Shown here: in pieces, positions 35,274 to 43,629 of the stretch
Numbering within the stretch: the first letter of the stretch is position 1
Layout: each line of letters starts with the position of its first letter
Assembly (NCBI RefSeq): GCF_008638345.1
Contig: NZ_VTVA01000008.1
Location: forward strand, 62,001-126,000
Reading direction: 5' to 3'
DNA length: 64,000 nucleotides
From: Pseudomonas saliphila
Lineage (GTDB): Bacteria; Pseudomonadota; Gammaproteobacteria; Pseudomonadales; Pseudomonadaceae
The notes under the pieces: generated by a model
The model's database searches: none
Told to the model about the DNA's origin: nothing
What the model saw: the letters and a program-made list of their open reading frames with translations, nothing else
Translations under genes and position numbers: made by a program

Positions 35274-37528
35274 GTCAGCACCTTGCCAAGGCCCATATTG
35301 CGTAGCGCCAGATGCAGGGTGCTCTGGACCAGATAGGGGTTATCCAGCTCAATGACCTCATCGAGCAAAGCCTTGGCATCGCTGAGAGTGATCTGGCGCA
35401 GCAGCCATTTGACCTTGGGCAGATTGGTGGCGTTCATCGACAGCACATCGCAGCCCATTGCCATCAACAATACCGCCGCCGCAGGATCACCCGCCATCTC
35501 GCCGCATACGCTCATGGGCTTGCCCGCGACGCGGCAGGCGTCCGCTATCTTGACTAATGCCTGCAGCACCGCCGGGTGCAGAGAATGGTACAGGTCGGCT
35601 ACCCGTGGATTGTTGCGGTCCACCGCCAGCAGATACTGCGTCAGATCGTTGGTGCCGACCGACAGGAAGTCGACCATCTGCACCAGTTCGCGTGCCTGAT
35701 ACACCGCTGCCGGCACCTCAATCATGACGCCGACCGGGGGCATGTGCACCTTCACGCCTTCATCGCACACTTCGCTGTAGGCCCGGTGAATCAGGTGCAG
35801 CGCCTCTTCTACCTCATACACACTGCTGATCATCGGCAACATGATGCGCAGGTTATCCAGCCCTTCGCTGGCCTTGAGCATGGCGCGGGTCTGAACCAGA
35901 AAGATCTCCGGATGATCGAGCGTCACGCGGATGCCGCGCCAGCCAAGGAAGGGGTTGTCTTCCTTGATTGGAAAATACGTCAGCGCCTTGTCGCCGCCGA
36001 TATCAAGACTGCGCATGGTGACCGGCAGCGGGTGAAAGGCCTCCAGTTGCGCCCTATAGGTTGCCTGCTGTTCCTTTTCGCTGGGAAAGCGGTCCTGGAT
36101 CATGAAGGGCACTTCGGTGCGATACAGCCCTACCCCTTCGGCGCCACGATCCAGCGACCTGGCCACGTCCGCCAGCAAACCGGTATTCACCCACAAGGGC
36201 ATGCGATGCCCATCCAGGGTTATGCAGGGCACCTCATTGAGCTTCTCCAGCCCCTGGATCAGCTCGCGCTCCTCGCGAACCAGCTCATAGTAATGGCGGC
36301 GCAGTTCGGCGGACGGGTTGGAATAGACTTCGCCGTGGTTACCGTCAACGATCAGCTCCATACCATCAACACGGGTGTACGGCAGATCCACCGCGCCCAT
36401 TACCGTGGGAATGCCCATCGCACGCGCCAGAATCGCCACGTGGGAGCTGCCCGAACCCAGCACAGAGACCAGCCCGACCAGCTTGTCCTTTGGCACTTCA
36501 CCCAGCATTACCGGAGATAGTTCTTCGCTGACCAGAATGGTGTTGTCGGGGAACACCAGCTCCCGCTTACCGGCTTCCTGCAGATACGCCAGAATCCGCC
36601 GTCCCAGATCCTTGACGTCCGAGGCGCGCTCACGCAGGTAGGGGTCGTCCATCATCTCGAACCGATTGACGTGGGCATTGACCACATCGCGCAGCGCGCC
36701 CTGGGCCCATTGGCCGTTGCGGATCCCGGTGGTTATCTCGTTACCCAGCGCAGAGTCGTCGAGCATCATCTGGTACACATCGAACAGTGCCAGCTCTTCG
36801 GGCCGCAGCTGCGAGGAAAGCCGACGAGACAATGTCTGCATGTCGTTGCGCACTGCCTCGAGGGCGCGTTGCAGCAGCGCCAGCTCTGCCTCCAGGTCGA
36901 CGACCGGCTTGTCCGGAACTGACGCCAGATCAGCAGGCGGCAACACCACGACCGCCTGGCCGATGGCGACACCCGGCGCGCCGGGCACCGCAACAAAACG
37001 GGTGTCCTGAACGGCTTCGCCACCCCAGCCGAGGCCACGGATCGAACCGGTCGCCTCCGCATGCGCGATGACCCCGGCGAGCTGGGCGCTCATGGTCACC
37101 AGGAAAGATTCTTCGCCCTCATCAAACTGGCGGCGCTCTTTCTGCTGAACCACCAACACACCCATCACCCGACGGTGATGGAGTATGGGAACACCCAGAA
37201 AGGAGGCGAAACGCTCTTCGCCAGTCTCGGCAAAATAGCGGTACTTGGGGTGGGCGGCAGCGTCTTCGAGGTTAACCGGCTCTTCCCGATTACCGACATA
37301 ACCAACCAGACCTTCGTTGCTGGCCAGGCTGACCCGGCCCACCGCGTCCGGATTGAGGCCCTTGGTTGCCATCAGAACGTAACGTCCGGCACCTGGCTCA
37401 AAAAGGTAAACCGAGCACACTTCCGTGCCCATGGTTTCGCGGACCTGCTCGACGATAATGTTCAGGGCAGTGGCCAAATCCTTTGCCGAGTTGACCTCCT
37501 GAACGATTCGCCGCAGCGTGGTCAGCAT
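35261..37528 (-). CDS. ptsP: PTS-Ntr phosphoenolpyruvate phosphotransferase EI-Ntr
   Basis: First enzyme of the nitrogen-related phosphotransferase relay (EI-Ntr to NPr to EIIA-Ntr), which regulates rather than imports sugar. Domains in order: GAF (about residues 10-160, binds glutamine in studied members), PEP-utilising N-domain, swivelling domain with the phospho-histidine in LGSGSSHVAILARAMG (~355), and the PEP-binding TIM barrel (GGDKALTYFP, FLSVGTNDLTQY, SVCGEMAGDP). I use the ATG at 37528 (MLTTLRRIVQEVNSAKDL, 755 aa), matching P. aeruginosa PtsP; an ATG three codons earlier would overlap rppH. rppH precedes it by two bases, a very conserved pair. Confidence 0.95.
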   Translation of the reverse strand: MLTTLRRIVQEVNSAKDLATALNIIVEQVRETMGTEVCSVYLFEPGAGRYVLMATKGLNPDAVGRVSLASNEGLVGYVGNREEPVNLEDAAAHPKYRYFAETGEERFASFLGVPILHHRRVMGVLVVQQKERRQFDEGEESFLVTMSAQLAGVIAHAEATGSIRGLGWGGEAVQDTRFVAVPGAPGVAIGQAVVVLPPADLASVPDKPVVDLEAELALLQRALEAVRNDMQTLSRRLSSQLRPEELALFDVYQMMLDDSALGNEITTGIRNGQWAQGALRDVVNAHVNRFEMMDDPYLRERASDVKDLGRRILAYLQEAGKRELVFPDNTILVSEELSPVMLGEVPKDKLVGLVSVLGSGSSHVAILARAMGIPTVMGAVDLPYTRVDGMELIVDGNHGEVYSNPSAELRRHYYELVREERELIQGLEKLNEVPCITLDGHRMPLWVNTGLLADVARSLDRGAEGVGLYRTEVPFMIQDRFPSEKEQQATYRAQLEAFHPLPVTMRSLDIGGDKALTYFPIKEDNPFLGWRGIRVTLDHPEIFLVQTRAMLKASEGLDNLRIMLPMISSVYEVEEALHLIHRAYSEVCDEGVKVHMPPVGVMIEVPAAVYQARELVQMVDFLSVGTNDLTQYLLAVDRNNPRVADLYHSLHPAVLQALVKIADACRVAGKPMSVCGEMAGDPAAAVLLMAMGCDVLSMNATNLPKVKWLLRQITLSDAKALLDEVIELDNPYLVQSTLHLALRNMGLGKVLTQAR

Positions 37529-37530
37529 GC

Positions 37531-38022
37531 TTAACATTCGTATAACTCGCCAATGGGTAATCGCGGCGCCAGCTCTTTCATCGCGCGGCGGTACACGTCC
37601 CGTTTGAAGGGTACGACCTGCCCCAGCGGATACCAGTAGCTGACCCAACGCCAGCCGTCGAATTCGGGTTTGGGGGTTTTGGTCATGCAGACTCGCGCCT
37701 CGTCAGTCTTGAGCCGCAACAAAAACCACTTTTGCTTCTGACCTACACAGATGGGTTGTGAATGACTGCGAATGAGCCGCTGCGGCAGACGATAGCGCAG
37801 CCAACCACGAGTGCAGGCAAGAATCTCGACGTCCTCGGGCATCAGCCCGACTTCCTCGTGCAATTCACGATAAAGGGCTTGTTCAGGACTCTCGTTGCGT
37901 TGAATACCGCCCTGGGGAAACTGCCAGGCATCCTGACCGATTCGCCGCGCCCATAGCACCTGCCCCAACCCATTGGTCAGGATAATGCCTACATTTGGAC
38001 GGAAACCATCGGGGTCGATCAC
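37531..38022 (-). CDS. rppH: RNA pyrophosphohydrolase RppH, Nudix family
   Basis: Removes pyrophosphate from triphosphorylated 5' ends of mRNA, starting RNase E-dependent decay. The Nudix box is complete ([23 protein letters not shown]). WLRYRLPQ and [10 protein letters not shown] are RppH-specific blocks. The GTG at 38022 gives 163 aa starting [14 protein letters not shown], preceded by AAGGATAAAGG; the longer ATG frame to 38109 adds 29 residues absent from the family. It forms an operon with ptsP, and the divergent HAD gene starts 144 bases away. Confidence 0.94.
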   Translation of the reverse strand: MIDPDGFRPNVGIILTNGLGQVLWARRIGQDAWQFPQGGIQRNESPEQALYRELHEEVGLMPEDVEILACTRGWLRYRLPQRLIRSHSQPICVGQKQKWFLLRLKTDEARVCMTKTPKPEFDGWRWVSYWYPLGQVVPFKRDVYRRAMKELAPRLPIGELYEC

Positions 38023-38166
38023 AGCCTTTATCCTTACTCGGGTGTCACCGCATTGTTCCACAAAGACGCGCAGCGCAGCAATTGCATAAATAGCCTGCAG
38101 CTCAAGCATTTGGCGTGCGCCTGGATTATCCTTGTGGCCTTGATCCCAACCTTACAGGAGTGCACC

Positions 38167-38823
38167 GTGCCACTGGCCATTTTTGACCTCGACAACACAC
38201 TGCTCGGCGGCGACAGCGATCACGCCTGGGGCGAGTTCGTCGTCGATCAGAACATCGTAGACGCTGCCACCTACCAGGAGCGCAATGATCAGTTCTTCAA
38301 CGATTACCTGGCCGGGCGACTGGATATCGAGGTGTACCTTAACTTCTGCCTGCAGATGCTCGGCGAACACCCCGAGGAGCATCTGGACGCCTGGCATCAG
38401 CAATTCATGAGGGACATGATCGATCCGATCATGCTGCCGAAGGCCATCGAGTTGATCGAGGAGCACCGCAAAGCGGGGGATACGCTGATGATCATCACGG
38501 CCACCAACCGCTTCGTGACCGGCCCGATCGCAGCCAGGCTGGGCATTGAAATTTTGTTGGCCACTGAATGCGAGCGCGCCGACGGCCGTTATACCGGCAG
38601 GACCACCGACATTCCCTGCTTCAGGGAAGGCAAGGTCACGCGCCTGGAGCGCTGGCTGATGGAGAACGATCAAAGCCTGGATGGAGCGTGCTTTTACAGT
38701 GACTCATACAACGATCTGCCGTTGCTGAGCATGGTCGATCGTCCCGTGGCGGTTGATCCCGACGAGAAGCTGCGTGCGCATGCGAAGGACAAGGGCTGGG
38801 AGATAATCAGTCTGCGGGATTGA
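38167..38823 (+). CDS. HAD-IB family phosphatase (SerB-like)
   Basis: A 218-aa phosphatase with motif [18 protein letters not shown] (residues ~4-20), motif II in [15 protein letters not shown], motif III lysine in [13 protein letters not shown], and motif [15 protein letters not shown]. This is the HAD-IB layout of phosphoserine phosphatase-like enzymes; a homologue sits beside rppH in pseudomonads. Phosphoserine, histidinol phosphate or other small phosphomonoesters are candidate substrates, but this cannot be decided here. The start is the GTG at 38167 with AGGAG seven bases before it; a longer ATG frame runs antisense into rppH. A REP cluster follows. Confidence 0.85.
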   Translation: MPLAIFDLDNTLLGGDSDHAWGEFVVDQNIVDAATYQERNDQFFNDYLAGRLDIEVYLNFCLQMLGEHPEEHLDAWHQQFMRDMIDPIMLPKAIELIEEHRKAGDTLMIITATNRFVTGPIAARLGIEILLATECERADGRYTGRTTDIPCFREGKVTRLERWLMENDQSLDGACFYSDSYNDLPLLSMVDRPVAVDPDEKLRAHAKDKGWEIISLRD

Positions 38824-38849
38824 GGGTTTCCGTCATCCTCGGAAACCCT

Positions 38850-38970
38850 GGGCGTCCTGCGGACGCCAATCGCGGCGGGTCGCCCCTCCCACAAAATAGA
38901 TCTGAGATCACCATCACCTTTTGTGGCGTGACTGGGGCGCCGAACCGTCACGGCGATCTGGCCGCGGGCC
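38850..38970. repeat. Pair of REP-like palindromic units
   Basis: Two outward-facing units lie between the HAD gene and rlmI. Unit 4 (-, 38893 back to 38850) reads TGTGGGAGGGGCGACCCGCC, then CGAT and a GGCGTCC/GGACGCC hairpin. It matches unit 3 at 26448-26490 with a few changes. Unit 5 (+, 38922 to ~38970) contains, at 38948-38965, an exact copy (reverse strand) of the 18 bases at 26388-26405. No transposase is in the window. Confidence 0.8.
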
Positions 38971-38983
38971 CCAAAGCACTAGT

Positions 38984-40177
38984 TCAGACCGGTAGCACTC
39001 GGCAGAAGAAGGCTTTGATATAGCCGGTTTCGGGAATGGCCGGGTGTAGCGGGTGATCCGGGCCCTGGAAGCCGCGCTCAGTGATAACCAGATTCCGGTC
39101 CAGGTGGCGGCTGCCAGCAAGCAGCGTGTCACGCAGGCGGTCTTCGGCGAGGTGCATGGAGCAGGAGGCTGAGACCAGAATGCCGTCCTTGTTGAGCAGG
39201 CGCATCGCTTGCTCGTTCAGCCGGCGGTAAGCCGCTTCGCCATTGCGGATGTCCTTGCGCTTCTTGATGAAGGCAGGCGGATCAGCAATGACCACGTCGA
39301 ACTTCTCGCCGCTGGATTTCAACTCGCGCAGGGCCTCCAGCACATCACCTTCAACGATTGACATCTTGTCCGCCACACCATTGAGCGATGCATTGTGCTC
39401 GACCAGATCCAGCGCCGGCGCCGAACTGTCCACACACATCACTTCGCTGGCACCGAAGGCTGCTGCCTGCACGCCCCAGCCGCCGATATAGCTGTACAGA
39501 TCCAGCACGCGCTTACCGGCAACATAAGGCTGCAGACGGGCGCGGTTCATGCGGTGATCGTAGAACCAGCCGGTTTTCTGACCGGTCCAGACTGGCGCTT
39601 CGAAATGCACACCGTTCTCCTCCAGCGCGACCCGTTCCGGTACCTCGCCATGTACCGCCTCCACCACGGACGGCAGATCCTCAGCAGCACGCGCCGCGCC
39701 GTCGTTCTTGAACAGAATGCCGGCCGGCTTGAAGACCTGGACCAGCGCCTCGATGATAGCTTCGCGCGCCCGCTCCATGCCCGGGGTGGCAATCTGCACG
39801 ACGAGGTAATCAGCGAAGCGATCGACAACCAGGCCGGGCAACAGGTCAGAGTCGCCATATACCACGCGGTAGAAGGGCTTATCGAACAGTCTCTCACGCA
39901 GGCTCAACGCGATCTTGAATCGATGCACCAACAGTGACTTGTCCAGTGGCGTGCCAGCGTCACGGCTATGCAGCCGGGCACAGATCAGATTATTAGGGCT
40001 GACCGTGGCCAGGCCGAGAAACTTGCCCGTACTGGTTTCAATGCGCACTTCCTGTCCCGACTCGAGCACCGTCAACGGAGTCTGGACTGTATCTACCTCA
40101 TTACTGAACACCCAGAGGTGTCCGCCTTTTATACGGCGATCACTGTTGGATTTCAGACGCAGACTGGGGAGATTCAT
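38984..40177 (-). CDS. rlmI: 23S rRNA (cytosine1962-C5)-methyltransferase RlmI-like
   Basis: A 397-aa SAM-dependent RNA methyltransferase. The N-terminal PUA domain (LRLKSNSDRRIKGGHLWVFS, residues ~5-24) is followed by a linker domain and the Rossmann methyltransferase, with VLDLYSYIGGWGVQAAAFGA as the SAM site and VIADPPAFIKKRKD as the catalytic motif. SASCSMHLAED carries a conserved cysteine. E. coli RlmI makes m5C1962. The ATG at 40177, preceded by AGGAG, is preferred to an upstream frame. The nearby -10 at 40225-40230 fits it. Confidence 0.9.
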   Translation of the reverse strand: MNLPSLRLKSNSDRRIKGGHLWVFSNEVDTVQTPLTVLESGQEVRIETSTGKFLGLATVSPNNLICARLHSRDAGTPLDKSLLVHRFKIALSLRERLFDKPFYRVVYGDSDLLPGLVVDRFADYLVVQIATPGMERAREAIIEALVQVFKPAGILFKNDGAARAAEDLPSVVEAVHGEVPERVALEENGVHFEAPVWTGQKTGWFYDHRMNRARLQPYVAGKRVLDLYSYIGGWGVQAAAFGASEVMCVDSSAPALDLVEHNASLNGVADKMSIVEGDVLEALRELKSSGEKFDVVIADPPAFIKKRKDIRNGEAAYRRLNEQAMRLLNKDGILVSASCSMHLAEDRLRDTLLAGSRHLDRNLVITERGFQGPDHPLHPAIPETGYIKAFFCRVLPV

Positions 40178-40224
40178 TGCGGACTCCTGGATGATGGATC
40201 GGCAGAACATTCTGTCGGGGCGGC

Positions 40225-40230
40225 ATTATA
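40225..40230 (-). promoter_or_regulatory. -10 element of the likely rlmI promoter
   Basis: A perfect TATAAT on the minus strand lies 48 bases before the rlmI ATG. The matching -35 is weak (AGACAA at an 18-base spacing). The rest of 40231-40432, up to gcvR, holds no gene I can support. Confidence 0.5.
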
Positions 40231-40432
40231 CAGATGCTTGGCCTGCAATTGTCTGGAGATGTGTGCGAGGCTGTTGCCGGCGATCCGACTGATCGCACGG
40301 AACGACCAGCCACCCAGCGCCTCGAATATCTCGCTCGGTCCGATTATGATGACCAGAGCCCGGATCGGCTTGCCGTCATAATGATCAGCACCCAGCCGCA
40401 CCCAACAAGACGCACTCAACAGGAGCTCTACC

Positions 40433-40945
40433 ATGAACACGCCGCTCGTACTGACAGTCATATCCGCCGACAAGCCCGGCTTGGTGGAAAGCGTTGCCCA
40501 GACCATCAGCCAGCACGGCGGCAATTGGCTGGAGAGCCGCATGTCGCGCATGGCCGGTCAGTTTGCCGGGATACTGCTGGTGGACATCGCTGAAGACAAG
40601 GTCGAACCCCTGCGGGTGGATCTGGAAGGTCTGACCAGCCTGGGTATCAACGTCCAGGTAGCGATCAGCGGTCAGGCGGAACAACCCGAACAGCACCTGC
40701 TCCGCCTGAATCTGGTGGGCAATGATCGGCCAGGTATTGTGCACGAGGTGTCGGGTGTACTGGCGCGGCATGGCGTCAATGTCGAAGAGCTGCTTACCGA
40801 GTGCGCGCCTGCACCCATGAGTGCAGACGTGCTGTTCAAGGCCGAAGCGCGATTGGGCGTATACCCGCAGACGGATCTGGTCGCGTTACGTAACGATCTG
40901 GAAAATCTTGCAGACGACTTGATGGTTGAATTGACCGACCTCTGA
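40433..40945 (+). CDS. gcvR: Glycine cleavage system regulator GcvR-like, two ACT domains
   Basis: A 170-aa protein made of two ACT domains (about residues 3-78 and 88-168). The glycine-binding-type motifs are VISADKPGLVESVAQTISQH and LVGNDRPGIVHEVSGVLARH. E. coli GcvR binds GcvA and, when glycine is scarce, represses gcvTHP. Here the likely target gcvT-gcvH-gcvP lies 6-10 kb away on the opposite strand. No gcvA is in the window, so the partner regulator is elsewhere or different. A good AGGAG precedes the ATG. Confidence 0.88.
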   Translation: MNTPLVLTVISADKPGLVESVAQTISQHGGNWLESRMSRMAGQFAGILLVDIAEDKVEPLRVDLEGLTSLGINVQVAISGQAEQPEQHLLRLNLVGNDRPGIVHEVSGVLARHGVNVEELLTECAPAPMSADVLFKAEARLGVYPQTDLVALRNDLENLADDLMVELTDL

Positions 40946-40965
40946 AGGACCGCGCCGGCGCCTGC

Positions 40966-41256
40966 TCAATCGTGCTCGAGTGAGGCGTCATCCTTGAACA
41001 GATACTTGCGCAGCTGTTCATCGAAGACAGGGTCACGGCGGCGGATCCATTCGAGCACCATCGCCGCGTGTTCTTTCTCTTCGTCACGGTTGTGCTCCAG
41101 CAAGCCACGCAGCTCCGGATCCTTGCAGGCGTCCATGCGCTGGTTGTACCAGTCAACGGCTTCAAGCTCTTCCATGAGCGATACAATCGCACGATGCATA
41201 TCGCGAGTCTTGTCAGTCAGCTCAGCTATGGGCTCGTGGTAACCTTCATTGGACAT
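40966..41256 (-). CDS. EncFtn-like encapsulated-ferritin homologue, minimal form
   Basis: A 96-aa helical ferritin-like protein closely resembling Rhodospirillum rubrum EncFtn. The ferroxidase-centre residues are conserved: E29, E30, E32, W36 and Y37 in MEELEAVDWYNQR, and E60 and H63 in HNRDEEKEHAAM. These correspond to E31/E32/E34/W38/Y39 and E62/H65 of the R. rubrum protein as I recall it. EncFtn forms an annular decamer that oxidises Fe2+ and delivers Fe3+ into an encapsulin shell. The protein ends soon after the second helix (RKYLFKDDASLEHD) and lacks the long tail with an encapsulin-targeting peptide. No encapsulin gene is adjacent. An SDR gene lies 87 bases upstream; gcvR converges 20 bases downstream. 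Confidence 0.88.
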   Translation of the reverse strand: MSNEGYHEPIAELTDKTRDMHRAIVSLMEELEAVDWYNQRMDACKDPELRGLLEHNRDEEKEHAAMVLEWIRRRDPVFDEQLRKYLFKDDASLEHD

Positions 41257-41343
41257 GTGTTTCCCCTGTTCTATTGGTCTTGGTCTCCCTCAGACTGCCT
41301 AACCCGTGGTTAGTGCCACGGCTGGGCCAGCCAGACTGGTTGA

Positions 41344-42177
41344 CTAGCGACCTATATAGCCTGGATTGAAGATAACCTCGTCACCCTTGATCATTTCGAA
41401 GATGTCCCGGGCAGGGATGGCCGGATCTTCCCAGTCGGCGGCGCGATCTTCTTCGGAGACCAGGGGACCGACTGAATGCTTTCCTATATGAGTGCGCATG
41501 CCGCCCGGCGCTGCGACAAAGACCTTGATATTGTCTTCCTCAAGCTCCACAGCGACGCTCTGGAACAGCCCATGAAGGGCATGTTTGCTGCCTGAGTAAT
41601 GTCCAAGTCCGGAGGGACCGGCACGCATACCCAGGATCGACGAGACATTGAGAATAGTGCCGCCGCCCTGTTCGCGCATAATGGGTATCACCCGCTGCGT
41701 AAGATCAGCATAGGCCCAGTAGTTGACCTCGAACATATGTTTGGCCTGACCGATATCCATCTGTTCGAGTGTCGCCAGATAGGAATAGCCGGCGTTATTG
41801 AACAGGTAGTCGATCTGTCCGTAATGCTTCATGGCCGCTTCGATCACCTGCGGCCGCTGCTCCGGGTCGGCCAGGTCGGCCTCCACGACCACTGCTTGAC
41901 CACCCTGGGTGCGGATCTGCTCGGCCAGTTGTTCGGAGGGTGCCGGGCGCATATCCACCAGCACCAGACGCATGCCTTCCTTCGCCCCCAGCAGGGCCAG
42001 TTCGCGGCCGAGGCCATGACTGGAACCGGTAATAATAGCGACCTTACCGTGCATCCCCGCTTCCTCGGCGTATGCCGGCGCAACGACCTGCAGAGAAACG
42101 AAGAGCAATAGCAGGCTCGCCCATAGCGCAGGGATCCGCCTGCCGGTAACAGCCATGGATGGCGATGAGCAGGTCAT
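41344..42177 (-). CDS. Short-chain dehydrogenase with N-terminal signal peptide
   Basis: A 277-aa protein. Residues ~42-277 are a complete classical SDR: TGSSHGLG cofactor loop, NNAG, catalytic serine in LNVSSILG and YSGSK (YxxxK). The acidic VDMR after the second strand favours NAD(H). Residues 1-37 form a signal-peptide-like stretch with a twin arginine (TGRRIPALW), a hydrophobic core of about 17 residues and an A-Y-A cleavage site before EEAG. AAGGAG lies before the ATG at 42177. A second ATG at 42054 (MHGKVAIITG), with AGGA seven bases upstream, could make a 236-aa cytosolic form. Export of a nicotinamide-dependent SDR is uncommon. The substrate is unknown. Confidence 0.85.
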   Translation of the reverse strand: MTCSSPSMAVTGRRIPALWASLLLLFVSLQVVAPAYAEEAGMHGKVAIITGSSHGLGRELALLGAKEGMRLVLVDMRPAPSEQLAEQIRTQGGQAVVVEADLADPEQRPQVIEAAMKHYGQIDYLFNNAGYSYLATLEQMDIGQAKHMFEVNYWAYADLTQRVIPIMREQGGGTILNVSSILGMRAGPSGLGHYSGSKHALHGLFQSVAVELEEDNIKVFVAAPGGMRTHIGKHSVGPLVSEEDRAADWEDPAIPARDIFEMIKGDEVIFNPGYIGR

Positions 42178-42381
42178 GGGTGTCTCCTTGAACAAGTGCG
42201 TGCCGGACCGGCAATGAAACATTTCGAAGTAGCGCTGCCAATAAAGTTCCAACTTACCTCACCATTCGTCTAATGGTCCACAGCTCCGGAGCGTTTGGGC
42301 ATGATGCGCGCATAGACGCCCTGAATACCCTGCTACACGAGCCTGACACTGGAGCCCTGAGGTATCCTCAGCGCTGGATTG

Positions 42382-43593
42382 ATGTCGGCTTCCCCTGCTG
42401 AGGCAACTGTATTGAACCGCAATCTTCTCGCACTCACCACAGCCACCTGCGCGATTGGCACCCAGACCTTCGTGTTTGCCGGCCTGCTGATAGAGCTGGC
42501 CGCCGACTTTGGCATCAGTGCGACCACCGGTGGCTACCTCGCTGCAGCCTACGCGCTGACCTATGCCGTCACCGCCCCCTTTATTGCACTGCGCACCGGC
42601 CGCCTGGAACGCCGACGCCTGCTCTGGATGGCGCTGACCGTACTGGGCTGTATCAATCTGGTGGCCTCGCTGGCCGGCACCTTCGGCCAGTTGATCGGTC
42701 TGCGGATCGTCGCCGGGCTCGCGGCCACCCTGGTGATTCCAGTGGTTCCCGCCGTGGTCGCCAGTCTGTTCCCGCCGGAAAAACGTGCCTCGGCGCTGGC
42801 GACGGTAATGGGCGGCATGGTCATCGCCTTTCTGTTTGGCATGCCAGCCGGCAGTCTCATCGGCGGTTACTTTGGCTGGCGCTCAACCTTCCTGCTCGCG
42901 TCCGTGCTGTGCTTCAGCTCGGCCCTGGCCATTCGGTTCACCCTGCCCCGCGTCGTCAGTCAGGATCACACCGGCTGGGCGCTCCTGTTAAAGGGCTGGC
43001 AGCCACCGGTGCGGCGACTGCTACTGATGACGCTGACTGCCTTCAGCGCCACCTTCTGCGTCATTCCCTATATTGCCCCGGTAATGGAGACCATCATAGG
43101 CAGCACCAGCAAGGTAGCCCTCTCGCAAATGCTGGTGGGCGTTGGCGCGATATTCGGCATCGTCATCGCTGGCAAGTTTGCCTCAGCCGAGCATGCCGGG
43201 CGATTACTGAAATGCATCTTCATGATCATCGCTCTGACCCAGCTGCTCTATCTGTGCTCCATGCTCTGGCTGAACGGGCTCGGTCTGTACAGCTGGCTGG
43301 GACTGGGGTCGGCGGTGCTGCTGGGTTCCGCTGCACTGTTCACCATAAGCCCACTTGTCCAGGCGCAACTGATGGACGCGGCGCCTCAGGCGCGGCAGGT
43401 CGTGATGGCGCTCAATGGCTCGATGATGTTCCTCGGTCAGGGCGCTGGTGCAGCGCTTGGCGCGCAGGTTACCCAGAGCTTCTCACTGCCCATGATTGGG
43501 CTGGCCGGCATGCTGGTGGCGCTGATTGGTCTGGCCAGCGCCTATCGGCTGCAACACTCCAGAGGTGCGACAGCGAACCAGCCTGCAGGTTGA
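42382..43593 (+). CDS. MFS transporter, DHA1-like
   Basis: A 403-aa permease with twelve helices. The MFS signature between helices 2 and 3 is IALRTGRLERRRLLWMAL. Helix 5 (MGGMVIAFLFGMPAGSLIGG) carries the G-rich P-x-G motif of drug:proton antiporters. It reads like the AraJ/YdhP subgroup, whose substrates are mostly unknown. It is clearly not ArsJ-like in sequence, although a GAPDH of the ArsJ-associated kind lies tail-to-tail with it, 36 bases apart. I start at the ATG at 42382; a small hairpin (CTGAGG/CCTCAG, 42357-42371) lies right before it. Confidence 0.85.
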   Translation: MSASPAEATVLNRNLLALTTATCAIGTQTFVFAGLLIELAADFGISATTGGYLAAAYALTYAVTAPFIALRTGRLERRRLLWMALTVLGCINLVASLAGTFGQLIGLRIVAGLAATLVIPVVPAVVASLFPPEKRASALATVMGGMVIAFLFGMPAGSLIGGYFGWRSTFLLASVLCFSSALAIRFTLPRVVSQDHTGWALLLKGWQPPVRRLLLMTLTAFSATFCVIPYIAPVMETIIGSTSKVALSQMLVGVGAIFGIVIAGKFASAEHAGRLLKCIFMIIALTQLLYLCSMLWLNGLGLYSWLGLGSAVLLGSAALFTISPLVQAQLMDAAPQARQVVMALNGSMMFLGQGAGAALGAQVTQSFSLPMIGLAGMLVALIGLASAYRLQHSRGATANQPAG

Positions 43594-43629
43594 ACATCCT
43601 GCCCGCCCCGACAGCGAGCCAACCAGGGA

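Noticed and set aside
40174-40593. Open frames on both strands in the rlmI-gcvR gap
   Set aside because: Neither has a family match I recognise, and both run into the start of a conserved neighbour. A TATAAT for rlmI lies inside them.
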